DNA of 33,306 nucleotides from PALSA-607 sp036510735 (GCA_036510735.1 DATCDK010000137.1:1-33306), one strand, 5' to 3'; shown: positions 13,701 to 21,807, counted from the first letter of the stretch. The notes: generated by a model from the sequence alone, not told the origin. A program made the numbers and translations.

Positions 13701-16688
13701 TTAGACGAGCAGGGCGCGTTGACCGATCTCGGCAGCTTCGATGCGGCTGGATGCGTCGAGTTTGCGCAGCAGGTTTGACACGTGCACGCTCGCCGTTTTC
13801 TTGCTGATAAAGAGTTCTTCGGCGATCTGACGGTCGGTCCTGCCCTGTGCCAGCTGAGCCAGAACCTCGACCTCGCGCGGCGTGAGTCCGAGATCCTCGG
13901 CCACCGACCGAGTCGTTGCCGCGGGGATCGGTTCGGCCGCGACGAGCGTAATGCGCGCCCGCTCGGCCAGGCGCTCCACCCGTTCGCGGAACAGAGGTGC
14001 CCCCATCGCGACCGCGCAGCGCCACGCAGCTTGAGCGCTCGCGGTGGCGCGCTTCCGGTCGAGTCGCGCGTTCAGCAGGACTTCGGCCTCGCGCCAGCGG
14101 CAGTAGGCAGCCGGATAGACCTCCTGCGTGACGTCCCAGAGCGCGGCCGCTTCTCGCCACAGATCGGGGTCGGGCTCGGTCACGCGACTTGCCTCGGCGC
14201 GGCACAGTGCGACGAACGCGGTGATAGCTGGAGGCTGTGCGAATCCGCGCGCAGCGCGCGCCGCCATCAGGCCGTCCACTTCGCCCAGCATCCCGCTCGC
14301 CAATCGCTGCACCTTGTCGAGATCGATCCGACGTTGCCGGGCTCGAGAAACTTCTAGGTCATCGGCGATGGCCCGCAAGCCCAAGCTGTGCATCTCGACG
14401 AGGAGCATGTCCTCTTCAGCGCCGACGGCCGTCGTGAGCGCGCGGTCAACGTCCTCCAGGGCGGCGTGCGGTTCGCCGCGCTCGAGGTTGATCTCGGCGC
14501 GCAGCGTGTGCAACCACCCTTGCACGTTGACAGCGTCGAGCCCGCCGGACATCTCCTCGGCAGTCACAAGCAGCGCGGTGGCGTCGTCAAACAGTCCGCG
14601 TCGGATCGCAATCATCGCGCGCACTGCGAACGGCCCGAACACGCAATTTCCGCTTCCGCGGGTGATGCGTTGGAGGAGATCGTCGGCCTCCTCCAAACGG
14701 CCGAGGCGGATCAGAGACTCCGCGCTGTTTTGTCCGGCCGCCCCGAGTCGGATACCGACGAATTTGTCGTTCGTGCTGTCACCTTCGAATACCAACCCGG
14801 CGGCTTCCTCGAGGCGCCCGGCGGTGCCCAGAACGTGAGCGAGATTGTTGTAAGCACGGTAAAGCTGGTCGGGATTGCCCAGCTCCTCGGCGATCGCGAG
14901 CGACTCCCGCACGAGCGCGAGACCCTGGTCGATGTCGCCGCGGTCACCCAAAATGCAACCAAGCGTGTTGAGCGCATGACCTTCTTCCATGCGCGCACCG
15001 ACGGCACGGGCGATCGCGATGGCCTCGCGGGCCTTCGCCTCGCCTTGGTCAAAATGCGACATGAGCATGAGGCTGCGAGCCTCTTCTGCGAGGATTCCGG
15101 CCAACTCGAGCGAGGGAGCATCGGCAGGCAAAAGCGCAGCCGCTTGGTGCAGCGAGTCGAGCGCTAACTGGGAGTCGCCAATGGCCCATGCATTGCGCCC
15201 GAGCATCGTGTAGCAGATGGCTGCCCGCCGCGGGTCAGTGTCGGCGTCCAATGCGTTGAGCGCTCGTCGCACTAGGTCGACAGCGCGCTGGGTTTCACCA
15301 CTCATGTAACCCGCATCTGCGGCTTTCATGTCCAGATCGATGCGGTCAATGCCCTGCCAGGCATCGGAATCGGTCGAGATTCGTTCGCCTGCCGTCAGCG
15401 CACGCTCGTAATTCGCATACGCCTCGGGCATGGCAATGACGGCGGCGGCAGCATCGGCGGCGGTGACCGAGGCTCGCAGGGCCTCGGGCCAATCCGCGGC
15501 CGCCCACCAGTGCTCGGCCAACTCCATGGCTGCATATCCAGGGCCGGCTGCTCCGAGTTCGGGGTGCTCGGTCAGCGCTTGCGCGACAGCACGATGCAAG
15601 CGCGCGCGCTCGCCTGGTAGCAATGCGTCGTAGGCGGCCTCACGCAAGAGTGCGTGGCGGAAGCGGAGGGAATTCTCGTCCTGGTCGGCCACCAGAACCT
15701 TGTGCTCGACCGCTTCCGCAACCGCGGCGTCGAGCTCGTCGGCACCGACTCGGGTGGCCGCGGACAACAAGCGGTAGTGGACCGACGCGCCCGCGGCAGC
15801 TGCGACCCCGACCACGTGCGATGCCTGCGACGAGAGCCGCTCGATGCGCATCATGACGACGTTTCGTAGGACCGTCGGGAGTGCCTTGACGTGCCGCGCC
15901 GCCGCCAGTTCTTCGGCGAAGAACGGGTTGCCACCCGAACGTGTCAAGACGGCGTCGACGAGTGTCCAGTCGGGCGAACCTCCGACGATGCCGCTGAGCA
16001 GGGTCGCGATTTCGACTCGGTCGAGCCCAGACAGTTCAACTTGGGAGACCCTGGCGTGCCTGCTGAGCTCTGCCAGCAGACGGCGAAGCGCGCCGCCTCG
16101 CTCGACCTCGTCAGCTCGGTAAGTGGCAACCAGCAGCACTGGGTTGTCGTGGAGGTTGCGGGTCAGGAAGTCGATCACTTCGATGCTGGCGGAGTCGGCC
16201 CACTGCAGGTCTTCGAAAACGAGCACTACCGATGCTCGCGCCGCCAATGTCTCGACGCTTTGCAGCAGGGCCTCGAACAGTTTCGTCTTGACGAGCCCGC
16301 TCGTCGGAGCCGCGTCGGCGTCGCTTTCCGTCGGAGCAGCCAATCCGAGGGACCGTTGCGCGAAGCCGAGCACCGCTGCGACGTCACCGGCCGGCAGCTG
16401 GCGTGCTAGATCCCGCAACACACCTACAACAGGGCCATACGGAAGTCCGCCACCCTCAGCAGGCGTGCAGGCACCGATCGCGACGACGCTGCCGCGGCTG
16501 CGTGCCCGCGCGCAGAATTCTTCGATCAGGCGGGACTTTCCCATGCCGGCATCGCCGCCGAGCAGGACCGTCGCTGCGCCACGCTCGGGCAGGGCAGCCA
16601 GCGCCGATTCCAGCCGTTCGAGTTCGGCAACCCGACCGACAAATGCACCGCTGGACCCCTGCTCGGCCACAGCCAAAGTGTTCCACAT
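13701..16688 (-). CDS. LAL-type LuxR regulator, first gene of a tandem pair (995 aa)
   Basis: ATP-binding LuxR-family regulator with Walker A GDAGMGKS (45-52), a Walker B region VVLVFEDLQWADSASIEVID, a TPR-like helical middle of about 600 residues and a C-terminal LuxR helix-turn-helix (about 931-995: LGLTPREVEVLAQLAQGRTD, then ISKKTASVHVSNLLRKLDAS). The ATG at 16688 follows AGGAG at good spacing. It lies 9 bp after the DUF4242 gene and 34 bp before its paralogue, so the three probably form one leftward operon. Compared with the paralogue it carries an extra stretch of about 25 residues after the P-loop (around 100-125, RSLGLAAPTESDADAAPTSG). Signal and targets unknown. Confidence 0.92.
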   Translation of the reverse strand: MWNTLAVAEQGSSGAFVGRVAELERLESALAALPERGAATVLLGGDAGMGKSRLIEEFCARARSRGSVVAIGACTPAEGGGLPYGPVVGVLRDLARQLPAGDVAAVLGFAQRSLGLAAPTESDADAAPTSGLVKTKLFEALLQSVETLAARASVVLVFEDLQWADSASIEVIDFLTRNLHDNPVLLVATYRADEVERGGALRRLLAELSRHARVSQVELSGLDRVEIATLLSGIVGGSPDWTLVDAVLTRSGGNPFFAEELAAARHVKALPTVLRNVVMMRIERLSSQASHVVGVAAAAGASVHYRLLSAATRVGADELDAAVAEAVEHKVLVADQDENSLRFRHALLREAAYDALLPGERARLHRAVAQALTEHPELGAAGPGYAAMELAEHWWAAADWPEALRASVTAADAAAAVIAMPEAYANYERALTAGERISTDSDAWQGIDRIDLDMKAADAGYMSGETQRAVDLVRRALNALDADTDPRRAAICYTMLGRNAWAIGDSQLALDSLHQAAALLPADAPSLELAGILAEEARSLMLMSHFDQGEAKAREAIAIARAVGARMEEGHALNTLGCILGDRGDIDQGLALVRESLAIAEELGNPDQLYRAYNNLAHVLGTAGRLEEAAGLVFEGDSTNDKFVGIRLGAAGQNSAESLIRLGRLEEADDLLQRITRGSGNCVFGPFAVRAMIAIRRGLFDDATALLVTAEEMSGGLDAVNVQGWLHTLRAEINLERGEPHAALEDVDRALTTAVGAEEDMLLVEMHSLGLRAIADDLEVSRARQRRIDLDKVQRLASGMLGEVDGLMAARAARGFAQPPAITAFVALCRAEASRVTEPDPDLWREAAALWDVTQEVYPAAYCRWREAEVLLNARLDRKRATASAQAAWRCAVAMGAPLFRERVERLAERARITLVAAEPIPAATTRSVAEDLGLTPREVEVLAQLAQGRTDRQIAEELFISKKTASVHVSNLLRKLDASSRIEAAEIGQRALLV

Positions 16689-16697
16689 GCCGGGCTC

Positions 16698-16949
16698 CTA
16701 TGCCCCGGCCTGAACTTCGGTGATCTCGTCGGCAACCAGCCCATGGGCTTCCTTGTGACACGCATGGGCGTCCTCTGCATTGGGCGCGTCGACCAGGCAG
16801 AACACCTTGCCCGAGCCTTCGTCGAACCAGTACTGCAGGTAGTTGACGCCGTGTGCGTCCTGTACCTCGAGATCGCGGGCGTGGGCACCCGCCACGGCCT
16901 CTGCGGTCAACCCGTCAACTTTGTGGTGCACGTCCATGAACAGCGGCAT
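16698..16949 (-). CDS. SCO4226/DUF4242-type small protein (possible nickel binding)
   Basis: An 83-aa protein beginning MPLFMDVHHKVDGLTAEAVA, with VNYLQYWFDEGSGKVFCLVD and a C-terminal HKEAHGLVADEITEV. This matches the DUF4242 family, whose Streptomyces member SCO4226 has been described as nickel binding; the fold is ferredoxin-like and usually dimeric. His8/His9 and Cys residues (FCLV, HACHKEAH) could bind metal, but that is inference. GGAGG precedes the ATG at 16949 by seven bases. It is the first gene of a probable operon with two LAL regulators, which suggests it supplies or senses the signal they respond to. The upstream region is rich in perfect palindromes. Confidence 0.85.
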   Translation of the reverse strand: MPLFMDVHHKVDGLTAEAVAGAHARDLEVQDAHGVNYLQYWFDEGSGKVFCLVDAPNAEDAHACHKEAHGLVADEITEVQAGA

Positions 16950-16991
16950 CGTGAAACCTCCGGCTCGAAGCGGTGAGAGCGTCCTGTCCCA

Positions 16992-17056
16992 GGATCGATC
17001 CGGCCGGCCCGCAGCGCATGAGGAGATCTCCTTAGATGCGACGCTAGGTATACCTA
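16992..17056. promoter_or_regulatory. Palindrome-rich control region of the DUF4242-LAL-LAL operon
   Basis: Three perfect palindromes lie within 65 bp: GGATCGATCC (16992-17001), AGGAGATCTCCT (17021-17032) and TAGGTATACCTA (17045-17056). The last shares AGGTATA with the TetR-type operator at 17445-17463, so the same TetR protein might act at both. In the leftward direction AAGGAG (part of the middle palindrome) is followed eight bases later by ATG 17020, opening a 34-codon frame that overlaps the DUF4242 start; it could be an upstream ORF, but I have little confidence in it. Confidence 0.45.
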
Positions 17057-17061
17057 TTTCC

Positions 17062-17427
17062 TTAAGCCAACTCGGCGTCCCGCCTCTGCAATGCTGCGTC
17101 CCGCCCCTGCAATGCTGCGTCTCGCATTGAGTTCGTCGCAGTCGACCAATCGACGACCTTCAGTTCCGTGCGGGGTGGCTCGCCCTGGACCTGGATGCCG
17201 CGCTCCGCCAAAACGGGGTGGACGGCGGGGTGGATGTACTTGTCGAAGGCCGCGTCGCAGGCCTCCTCGGACTCCCAGATGTCGACGTAGCGCAGCGTGC
17301 CGTCGGGCTTTTCGAGCGCGAGGTGGACGAGGCAGCCGGGCAGCTTCACGTAATTCATGTTCGCCAGGATCTGCGCGTAGGCATCGGCGTCGATCGGAAC
17401 GTCCTGGGTCCAGGCGTACAAGCTCAT
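17062..17427 (-). CDS. Antibiotic biosynthesis monooxygenase-like small protein (121 aa)
   Basis: A soluble protein of 121 aa. VPIDADAYAQILANM, then PGCLVHLALEKPDGTLRYVD and IWESEEACDAAFDKYIHPAV suggest a dimeric alpha/beta-barrel (ABM-like) fold, found in cofactor-free monooxygenases and in many small proteins of unknown role. The C-terminal 21 residues are three heptads (MRDAALQ, GRDAALQ, RRDAELA) made by a 21-bp tandem repeat, and look like an added helical tail. It is divergent from the TetR gene, with 34 bp between the starts and an operator in that gap, so it is probably that regulator's target. A good ribosome binding site (AGGAGACACGC) precedes its ATG. Confidence 0.75.
   Translation of the reverse strand: MSLYAWTQDVPIDADAYAQILANMNYVKLPGCLVHLALEKPDGTLRYVDIWESEEACDAAFDKYIHPAVHPVLAERGIQVQGEPPRTELKVVDWSTATNSMRDAALQGRDAALQRRDAELA
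17075..17137 (-). repeat. 21-bp tandem repeat inside the ABM-like gene
   Basis: Units 17075-17095 and 17096-17116 differ at one base (CGCCTCTGCAATGCT versus CGCCCCTGCAATGCT), and a third diverged unit starts at 17117. Because 21 is a multiple of three the frame is kept, and each unit adds one heptad to the protein tail. Confidence 0.8.
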
Positions 17428-17444
17428 GCGTGTCTCCTATATTG

Positions 17445-17463
17445 ATCCGAGGTATATTCGGAT
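17445..17463. promoter_or_regulatory. Operator between the ABM-like gene and tetR
   Basis: ATCCGA (17445-17450) and TCGGAT (17458-17463) form a perfect inverted repeat with a 7-bp AT-rich spacer, GGTATAT. It overlaps the proposed TetR ribosome binding site and start codon and lies 18 bp before the divergent ABM-like start, a classic autoregulatory position for a TetR repressor. Confidence 0.6.
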
Positions 17464-18130
17464 GGATATCGATAAGCTAGCCCTCGTGCCAGAGCAGGTC
17501 AAGCCGCGTCGTTACGACTCGAGCCGACGCAAGCTCGCCGCCGCGCAGACCCGATCGTCGATCCTCGCCGCGGCGCGCGAGCTGTTCATCAGCCACGGCT
17601 ATGGGACGACGACGGTGGCCGCGATTGCCGAGCGTGCGGGGGTTGCACAAGACACTGTCTATGCCGCGGTCGGCACCAAGCCGGCGATCTTCCGGTTGCT
17701 CATCGAATCAGCGCTGTCGGGTCGCGATGAGCCCGTACCTGGGGCCCAGCGTGAGTACGCGAACCAGATGCGGGCAGCACCCGACGTCCGGTCAAAGCTG
17801 GCGATCTACGCTGCCGCCGTCACCGTGATCCAGGGTCGTCTCGCCCCGCTGTTCGTGGCGCTGCGGGCCGCCGCGAGCGCGAACCCGGAGCTCGCGCAGT
17901 TGTGGCGCGAGATCAGTGAGCGGAGGGCACGCAACATGCGGGAGCTCGCCGACGATTTGGCTACGACGGGCGAGCTGCGCGCCGACCTTGGGCGGGACGA
18001 GATCGCCGACGTCATCTGGTCGATGAACGGGTCGGAGTACTACGCGCTGTTCGTGCTCGAGCGGGGGTGGGCGCCGGAGCGGTTCCAGCGTTGGCTGCTT
18101 GACGCCTGGACCCGACTGTTGCTGCCCTGA
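17462..18130 (+). CDS. TetR-family transcriptional regulator
   Basis: A 222-aa TetR repressor. N-terminal helix-turn-helix at about 29-75: QTRSSILAAARELF, then TTTVAAIAERAGVAQDTVYA and KPAIFRLL. The C-terminal ligand domain (IYAAAVTVIQGRLAPLFVAL and later) is variable, so the ligand is unknown. I choose ATG 17462, preceded by GAGG nine bases away. A frame from 17426 would overlap the divergent gene's start, and GTG 17486 is another option. The inverted repeat at the start codon suggests autorepression. The gene probably controls the divergent ABM-like protein, and perhaps the DUF4242-LAL operon, which carries a similar AGGTATA palindrome. Confidence 0.88.
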   Translation: MDIDKLALVPEQVKPRRYDSSRRKLAAAQTRSSILAAARELFISHGYGTTTVAAIAERAGVAQDTVYAAVGTKPAIFRLLIESALSGRDEPVPGAQREYANQMRAAPDVRSKLAIYAAAVTVIQGRLAPLFVALRAAASANPELAQLWREISERRARNMRELADDLATTGELRADLGRDEIADVIWSMNGSEYYALFVLERGWAPERFQRWLLDAWTRLLLP

Positions 18131-18205
18131 GGCGTCCCGCCCCGCTCCCCGGCCGCGCGGCGAATTAATCCTTTTGCGTCGGCCCTGACCGCCGATAAGA
18201 CATTC

Positions 18206-19564
18206 ATGGGTCGCCCCGGATTTCGCGCGACGCAGCCTGCCCCGCTGCTCGCGTCCGTTGCTGTTGTGGCGGTGACCCTTGCGCTCCTGCCGTTTGGCGG
18301 TCGGTATCTGGGCCCCGGGCTGAGCTTCCTGCCGATGACGCTTTCGGCCGCCGCCTGCTTCGACATTCTCACTGCGTGGCTGCTGGCCGGAAACTTCCTC
18401 GATACCGGGGATCGCCGGTACCTGGTCATGGCGTGCGCTTACCTGTGGTCGCTCGTGCTGATGGGCGCGTACGCGTTCGCGTTCCCCGGAGTGATCTCCA
18501 GCCATCCGCCACTTGCGGTCACGGTGTCGATGGCTCCGTACATGTTCGTGTGCTGGCACGCGGGATTTCCGGTGCTGCTCGGCGCCGCTTGGGGTCCATG
18601 GCTTGGACCGAACGCCATCGAGACGGTCCACCCGAAGAGGCGGCGGCTGCTAGTGGGTGCTGCAGGAGCGACCATTGCGGCGGGGTTGGCGACGATTGCC
18701 ACCTTCGCGGCGAACGCGCACCGGCTACCCGTGCTGATCCATGGCCTGGACCCGACGCAGTTGACCAGGGTGACGGGGCCTGTCGGCCTGCCCTTGATCT
18801 TGATCAGTTTGTTCTTCTGCGTGCGAGGTATCCGCGGTGCGAGGGGCCCTGAGCGCTGGGCGGTTGTCGCGATCGTTGGTTGCCTGTGCGACCTTTTGAT
18901 CAGCTATAACTCACATTTGCGCTACAGCTTCGGCTGGTACGCAGGGCGCACGCTCGGCATGCTGTCGGCCGGCGTGGTCCTGGCCGCGATGCTCGCCTCG
19001 TTCAGGCGACTTAAAGCGACCGCTGAATTCAACGCCGCGTACGACCACCTCACCGGTTTGCCCAACCGCCGCAGTGCTCAAGACTCCTTGAACGCGATGT
19101 TCGCCCGCGGTCGCCGGATGCACACCGCGTTGGCGCTCGTTGCATTCGACCTCGACTTCTTCAAGCGAATCAACGACGAATATGGCCACGCTGCGGGCGA
19201 CGCTGTTCTCCGGGCTGTCGGTCTCGCGGTCCGTACCGCGATTCGACCCAGCGACATGGTCGCGCGCATCGGCGGCGAGGAATTCCTCGTGCTGCTGCCG
19301 GACGCGAGCGACGACGACGCCCGCGTGGTGGCCGAGCGGCTGCGCACTGCACTACGCACGCTGGACTTCATCGGCCCTGACGTTGTCGTCACCGCCAGTT
19401 TCGGTGTTGCGCGTATGCAGGATTCCGACCTCGACGCCGAGCAGTTGTTGCAGCGCGCCGACCGCGCTCTATACGCCGCGAAGACCACCGGCCGCGACGG
19501 AGTCGTCGTCGCGCCCGCTATTGCACCCCTGATCGCGCAGGCATCACCAACGCTGCTGTCGTAG
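18206..19564 (+). CDS. Membrane diguanylate cyclase (GGDEF/GGEEF)
   Basis: A 452-aa protein with about eight hydrophobic segments in the first 270 residues (a MASE-type membrane sensor; exact class not resolved) and a C-terminal GGDEF domain. The active-site motif is GGEEF at 356-360. RPSD at 347-350 fits the RxxD inhibitory I-site, five residues upstream. The domain opens with DHLTGLPNRR and contains FDLDFFKRINDEYGHAAGD, so it should make cyclic di-GMP. No EAL domain is attached, unlike the GGDEF-EAL protein 13 kb to the left. The ATG at 18206 has only a weak ribosome binding site. It follows the TetR gene by 75 bp and ends before a strong hairpin. Confidence 0.92.
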   Translation: MGRPGFRATQPAPLLASVAVVAVTLALLPFGGRYLGPGLSFLPMTLSAAACFDILTAWLLAGNFLDTGDRRYLVMACAYLWSLVLMGAYAFAFPGVISSHPPLAVTVSMAPYMFVCWHAGFPVLLGAAWGPWLGPNAIETVHPKRRRLLVGAAGATIAAGLATIATFAANAHRLPVLIHGLDPTQLTRVTGPVGLPLILISLFFCVRGIRGARGPERWAVVAIVGCLCDLLISYNSHLRYSFGWYAGRTLGMLSAGVVLAAMLASFRRLKATAEFNAAYDHLTGLPNRRSAQDSLNAMFARGRRMHTALALVAFDLDFFKRINDEYGHAAGDAVLRAVGLAVRTAIRPSDMVARIGGEEFLVLLPDASDDDARVVAERLRTALRTLDFIGPDVVVTASFGVARMQDSDLDAEQLLQRADRALYAAKTTGRDGVVVAPAIAPLIAQASPTLLS

Positions 19565-19577
19565 CTTAGCTCCCGGT

Positions 19578-19645
19578 CTTCGCATCCCTGGTGGTTGTTA
19601 ACGCGCCCGAATTGTCGGCTCTCAACAACCCTCAGGGATGCGAAG
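19578..19645. terminator. Long hairpin between convergent diguanylate cyclase and TetR genes
   Basis: CTTCGCATCCCT (19578-19589) pairs with AGGGATGCGAAG (19634-19645), and inside it GGTTGTT (19593-19599) pairs with AACAACC (19624-19630). This gives a 12-bp plus 7-bp stem separated by a 3x3 internal loop. It is a strong candidate bidirectional terminator. Its right arm covers the last codons of the TetR gene. Confidence 0.65.
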
Positions 19646-20273
19646 AAGCCTTTGGCGCGGCGTCGAGCAGGGTTTCGGCAATTGCGCGGGCGGCGACGCC
19701 GGTGGCCGCGGTGCGGTCCATCCGGGCGCCGACCGTTGCCCCGTCGTAGAGCAGGACGAACTGCTCCGCGAGGCCGGCAGGGTCGGCGACTCCCGCTGCT
19801 GCCGCCAGTTCCGTGAACAGCCGTCGGGTCCAGGCGCGCGATTCGTCGCTGACCTCTTCGACCGGGCCGCCGGGCAGGCTCTCCGCGCTCGCGTTCATGA
19901 ATGCGCAACCGCGGAAACCAGGCTCAGCGGCAACCGAACCCAGCGCGTCAAACACTCCGAGTAAGCGTTCGCGAGGCGTGTCATAGCGGGCGATGAAGCC
20001 AGTGACCCGCTCCTGCCGCGCCCTGTAGCGGCCCTCGAGATAGGCGCGGATGAGTTCATCCTTGCTGCCGAACGTGTTGTAGAGCGACGCCTTGGCGACG
20101 CCGGCGCGCTCGATGATCCGGTCGATGCCGACCGTGTGGACGCCCTCGTCGTAGAACAGCTCGTCGGCGGCGGTAAGTAGCCGGTCGCGGGCTGAGAGCC
20201 GGTCCGGAGTGCGGGTCGCGGCGGTCGTCACGGTCGATCGAACGGTCGCGCTAGGGGTGCTCGTGGAAGCCAT
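19632..20273 (-). CDS. TetR/AcrR-family repressor of the adjacent MFS exporter
   Basis: A 213-aa TetR protein with its helix-turn-helix at about 29-75: RDRLLTAADELFYDEGVHTV, then DRIIERAGVAKASLYNTFGS and KDELIRAYLEG. This form is frequent in actinobacteria beside drug-efflux genes. The ATG at 20273 is the best start because a longer frame would run through the operators; no clear ribosome binding site is seen, so it may be leaderless. It is divergent from the MFS gene, and two operator-like palindromes lie between them (20286-20299 and 20319-20328), so it probably represses both genes until an effector binds. Its 3' end overlaps the shared terminator hairpin. Confidence 0.9.
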   Translation of the reverse strand: MASTSTPSATVRSTVTTAATRTPDRLSARDRLLTAADELFYDEGVHTVGIDRIIERAGVAKASLYNTFGSKDELIRAYLEGRYRARQERVTGFIARYDTPRERLLGVFDALGSVAAEPGFRGCAFMNASAESLPGGPVEEVSDESRAWTRRLFTELAAAAGVADPAGLAEQFVLLYDGATVGARMDRTAATGVAARAIAETLLDAAPKASSHP

Positions 20274-20285
20274 GACTTGACAATA

Positions 20286-20328
20286 ACAGACCGGTCTGTC
20301 TACTGTCACTATCTGCACAGACCTGTCT
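20286..20328. promoter_or_regulatory. Two TetR operators between tetR and the MFS gene
   Basis: ACAGACCGGTCTGT (20286-20299) is a perfect 14-bp palindrome, and AGACCTGTCT (20319-20328) is a shorter copy with perfect AGAC/GTCT arms. Centres are 31 bp apart, about three helical turns. The first lies 13 bp before the TetR start and the second 49 bp before the MFS start. Confidence 0.75.
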
Positions 20329-20377
20329 AATCAATACGCGGGTCAGCGATGGCGTCCCGCAGGCGAAGGAAGCTCCG

Positions 20378-21646
20378 ATGGCAACGCTGACAGACAACCC
20401 GACTGACACCCTGACCACCGCCCCGACCGACCGCAGCGGGAACGAGCGGACGCGCCCAGTCCACCCGAGCCGCCGGCTGCCGAAGTCGGTCGCGTTCTCT
20501 CTGCAGGTGTCGATGCTGGTGTCGCTGCTCGGGGCGGCCAGTGCGCCGACCCCGCTGTACCGCGTCTACCAGAGCGAGTGGGGCTTCTCTCCGATCGCGA
20601 TCACCGTGGTCTTCGGTGTGTACGCGCTCGCAGTTCTCGGCGCGCTGCTCACGGTCGGATCGCTCTCTGACCACATCGGACGCCGACCGGTGCTGCTCTC
20701 GGCGATCGCTCTCCAGGTTGCCTCGCTGATCGTCTTCACAACAGCGGGAAGCGTGACGACGTTGCTCGTCGCGCGCATCGTCCAGGGCCTCTCGACGGGC
20801 GCCGCGATCGGCGCGCTCGGTGCTGGCCTGCTCGACATCGACCGTGCGAAGGGCACCGTCGCAAACGGGGTCGGCGCGGTTTCGGGAACAGCATCCGGCG
20901 CGCTCGGATCAGCGCTCCTGGTGCAGTTCTTGCCGGAGCCCACTCACCTGGTCTACCTGGTACTTATTGCTGTCTTCTTGCTGCAGGGTCTCGGGGTCAC
21001 GCTGATGCGCGAGACGGCCACTCCCAAGGCGGGCGCGCTTGCCTCGCTACGGCCACAACTCGCCGTCCCGCCTGCTGCTCGTCGTCCTTTGTTGTTCGTT
21101 GCAGCGGCGCTGGTGGCGGTGTGGGCCCTCGCCGGTTTCTACGGCTCGCTCGGTCCGACGCTCGTGCACGTCGTTACCGGATCGAACTCGGTCGTGCTCG
21201 GCGGGCTGTCGCTGTTCACCATCGCCGCGAGCGCCGCCGTGACGCTGCTGCTCATCAGGAGCATGACCGCACGCGCCGTGATGGTGCTCGGAACTTCCTC
21301 CTTGGTCGTCGGTGTCGGGATCACGTTGCTGGCCATCACGCACGCATCGGCGGCCGGGTTCTTCTTCGGAAGCGCGATCGCCGGCATCGGTTTCGGCGCC
21401 GGATTCCAGGGTGCGCTGCGCAGCGTCTTGCCCTTGGCCGCGATGCACGAGCGGGCCGGCGTGCTCTCCGCGATCTACGTCGTCTGCTACCTCGCGATGG
21501 GCCTGCCGGCCGTGGGCGCGGGCTTCCTCGTCGAGCACCTTGGCGTGCTGACGACGGCGCGCGAGTACGGCCTCGTCGTGATGGTTTTGGCAGCGATCGC
21601 CCTGGCAGATGTGGCCCGGCCCCGCCGCGAGCGCGCGCTGGCCTGA
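20378..21646 (+). CDS. MFS transporter (drug-efflux type)
   Basis: A 422-aa integral membrane protein with about 12 hydrophobic segments. It begins with a Thr/Asp-rich cytoplasmic tail, then SVAFSLQVSMLVSLLGAASA. The major-facilitator motif A appears as GSLSDHIGRRPVLL after the second segment, and IVQGLSTGAAIGALGAGLLD fits the fourth and fifth. Such transporters export small molecules using the proton gradient; the substrate is unknown. GAAGG precedes the ATG at 20378. It is divergent from a TetR gene with shared operators and is probably induced by its own substrate. It ends before the repeat-rich gap at 21706-21807. Confidence 0.9.
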   Translation: MATLTDNPTDTLTTAPTDRSGNERTRPVHPSRRLPKSVAFSLQVSMLVSLLGAASAPTPLYRVYQSEWGFSPIAITVVFGVYALAVLGALLTVGSLSDHIGRRPVLLSAIALQVASLIVFTTAGSVTTLLVARIVQGLSTGAAIGALGAGLLDIDRAKGTVANGVGAVSGTASGALGSALLVQFLPEPTHLVYLVLIAVFLLQGLGVTLMRETATPKAGALASLRPQLAVPPAARRPLLFVAAALVAVWALAGFYGSLGPTLVHVVTGSNSVVLGGLSLFTIAASAAVTLLLIRSMTARAVMVLGTSSLVVGVGITLLAITHASAAGFFFGSAIAGIGFGAGFQGALRSVLPLAAMHERAGVLSAIYVVCYLAMGLPAVGAGFLVEHLGVLTTAREYGLVVMVLAAIALADVARPRRERALA

Positions 21647-21705
21647 CCGCCATGCCCAGCGACGGACTGACGGCCGGACGCGTGGTCGCGATTCCTCACT
21701 GATGC

Positions 21706-21807
21706 AGCTCGACTCCTCACAAATTCAGGTTCTGCGAGGCCACAAACCTGCATTTGTGAGGAGTCGGAGCTCGTGCGGTCGCTGAAACCTGAATCTGTGA
21801 GGAGTCG
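21706..21807. repeat. Hairpin plus third copy of a 24-bp intergenic repeat
   Basis: Arm AGCTCGACTCCTCACAAATT (from 21706) pairs with ATTTGTGAGGAGTCGGAGCT (to 21771), giving a stem of about 25 bp with one mismatch and one bulge around a 13-base loop. The right arm (from 21744, AAACCTGCATTTGTGAGGAG) is repeated directly at 21785-21808 (AAACCTGAATCTGTGAGGAG), 41 bp further on, with two differences. It lies in the 244-bp gap between the convergent MFS and BTAD genes and could terminate both. The third copy points to a REP-like element rather than a simple terminator. I see no gene in the gap. Confidence 0.7.

Noticed and set aside
14388..15167. 259-codon plus-strand frame opposite the 995-aa LAL gene
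   Set aside because: Mirror of the helical-repeat region; no start signal or domain.
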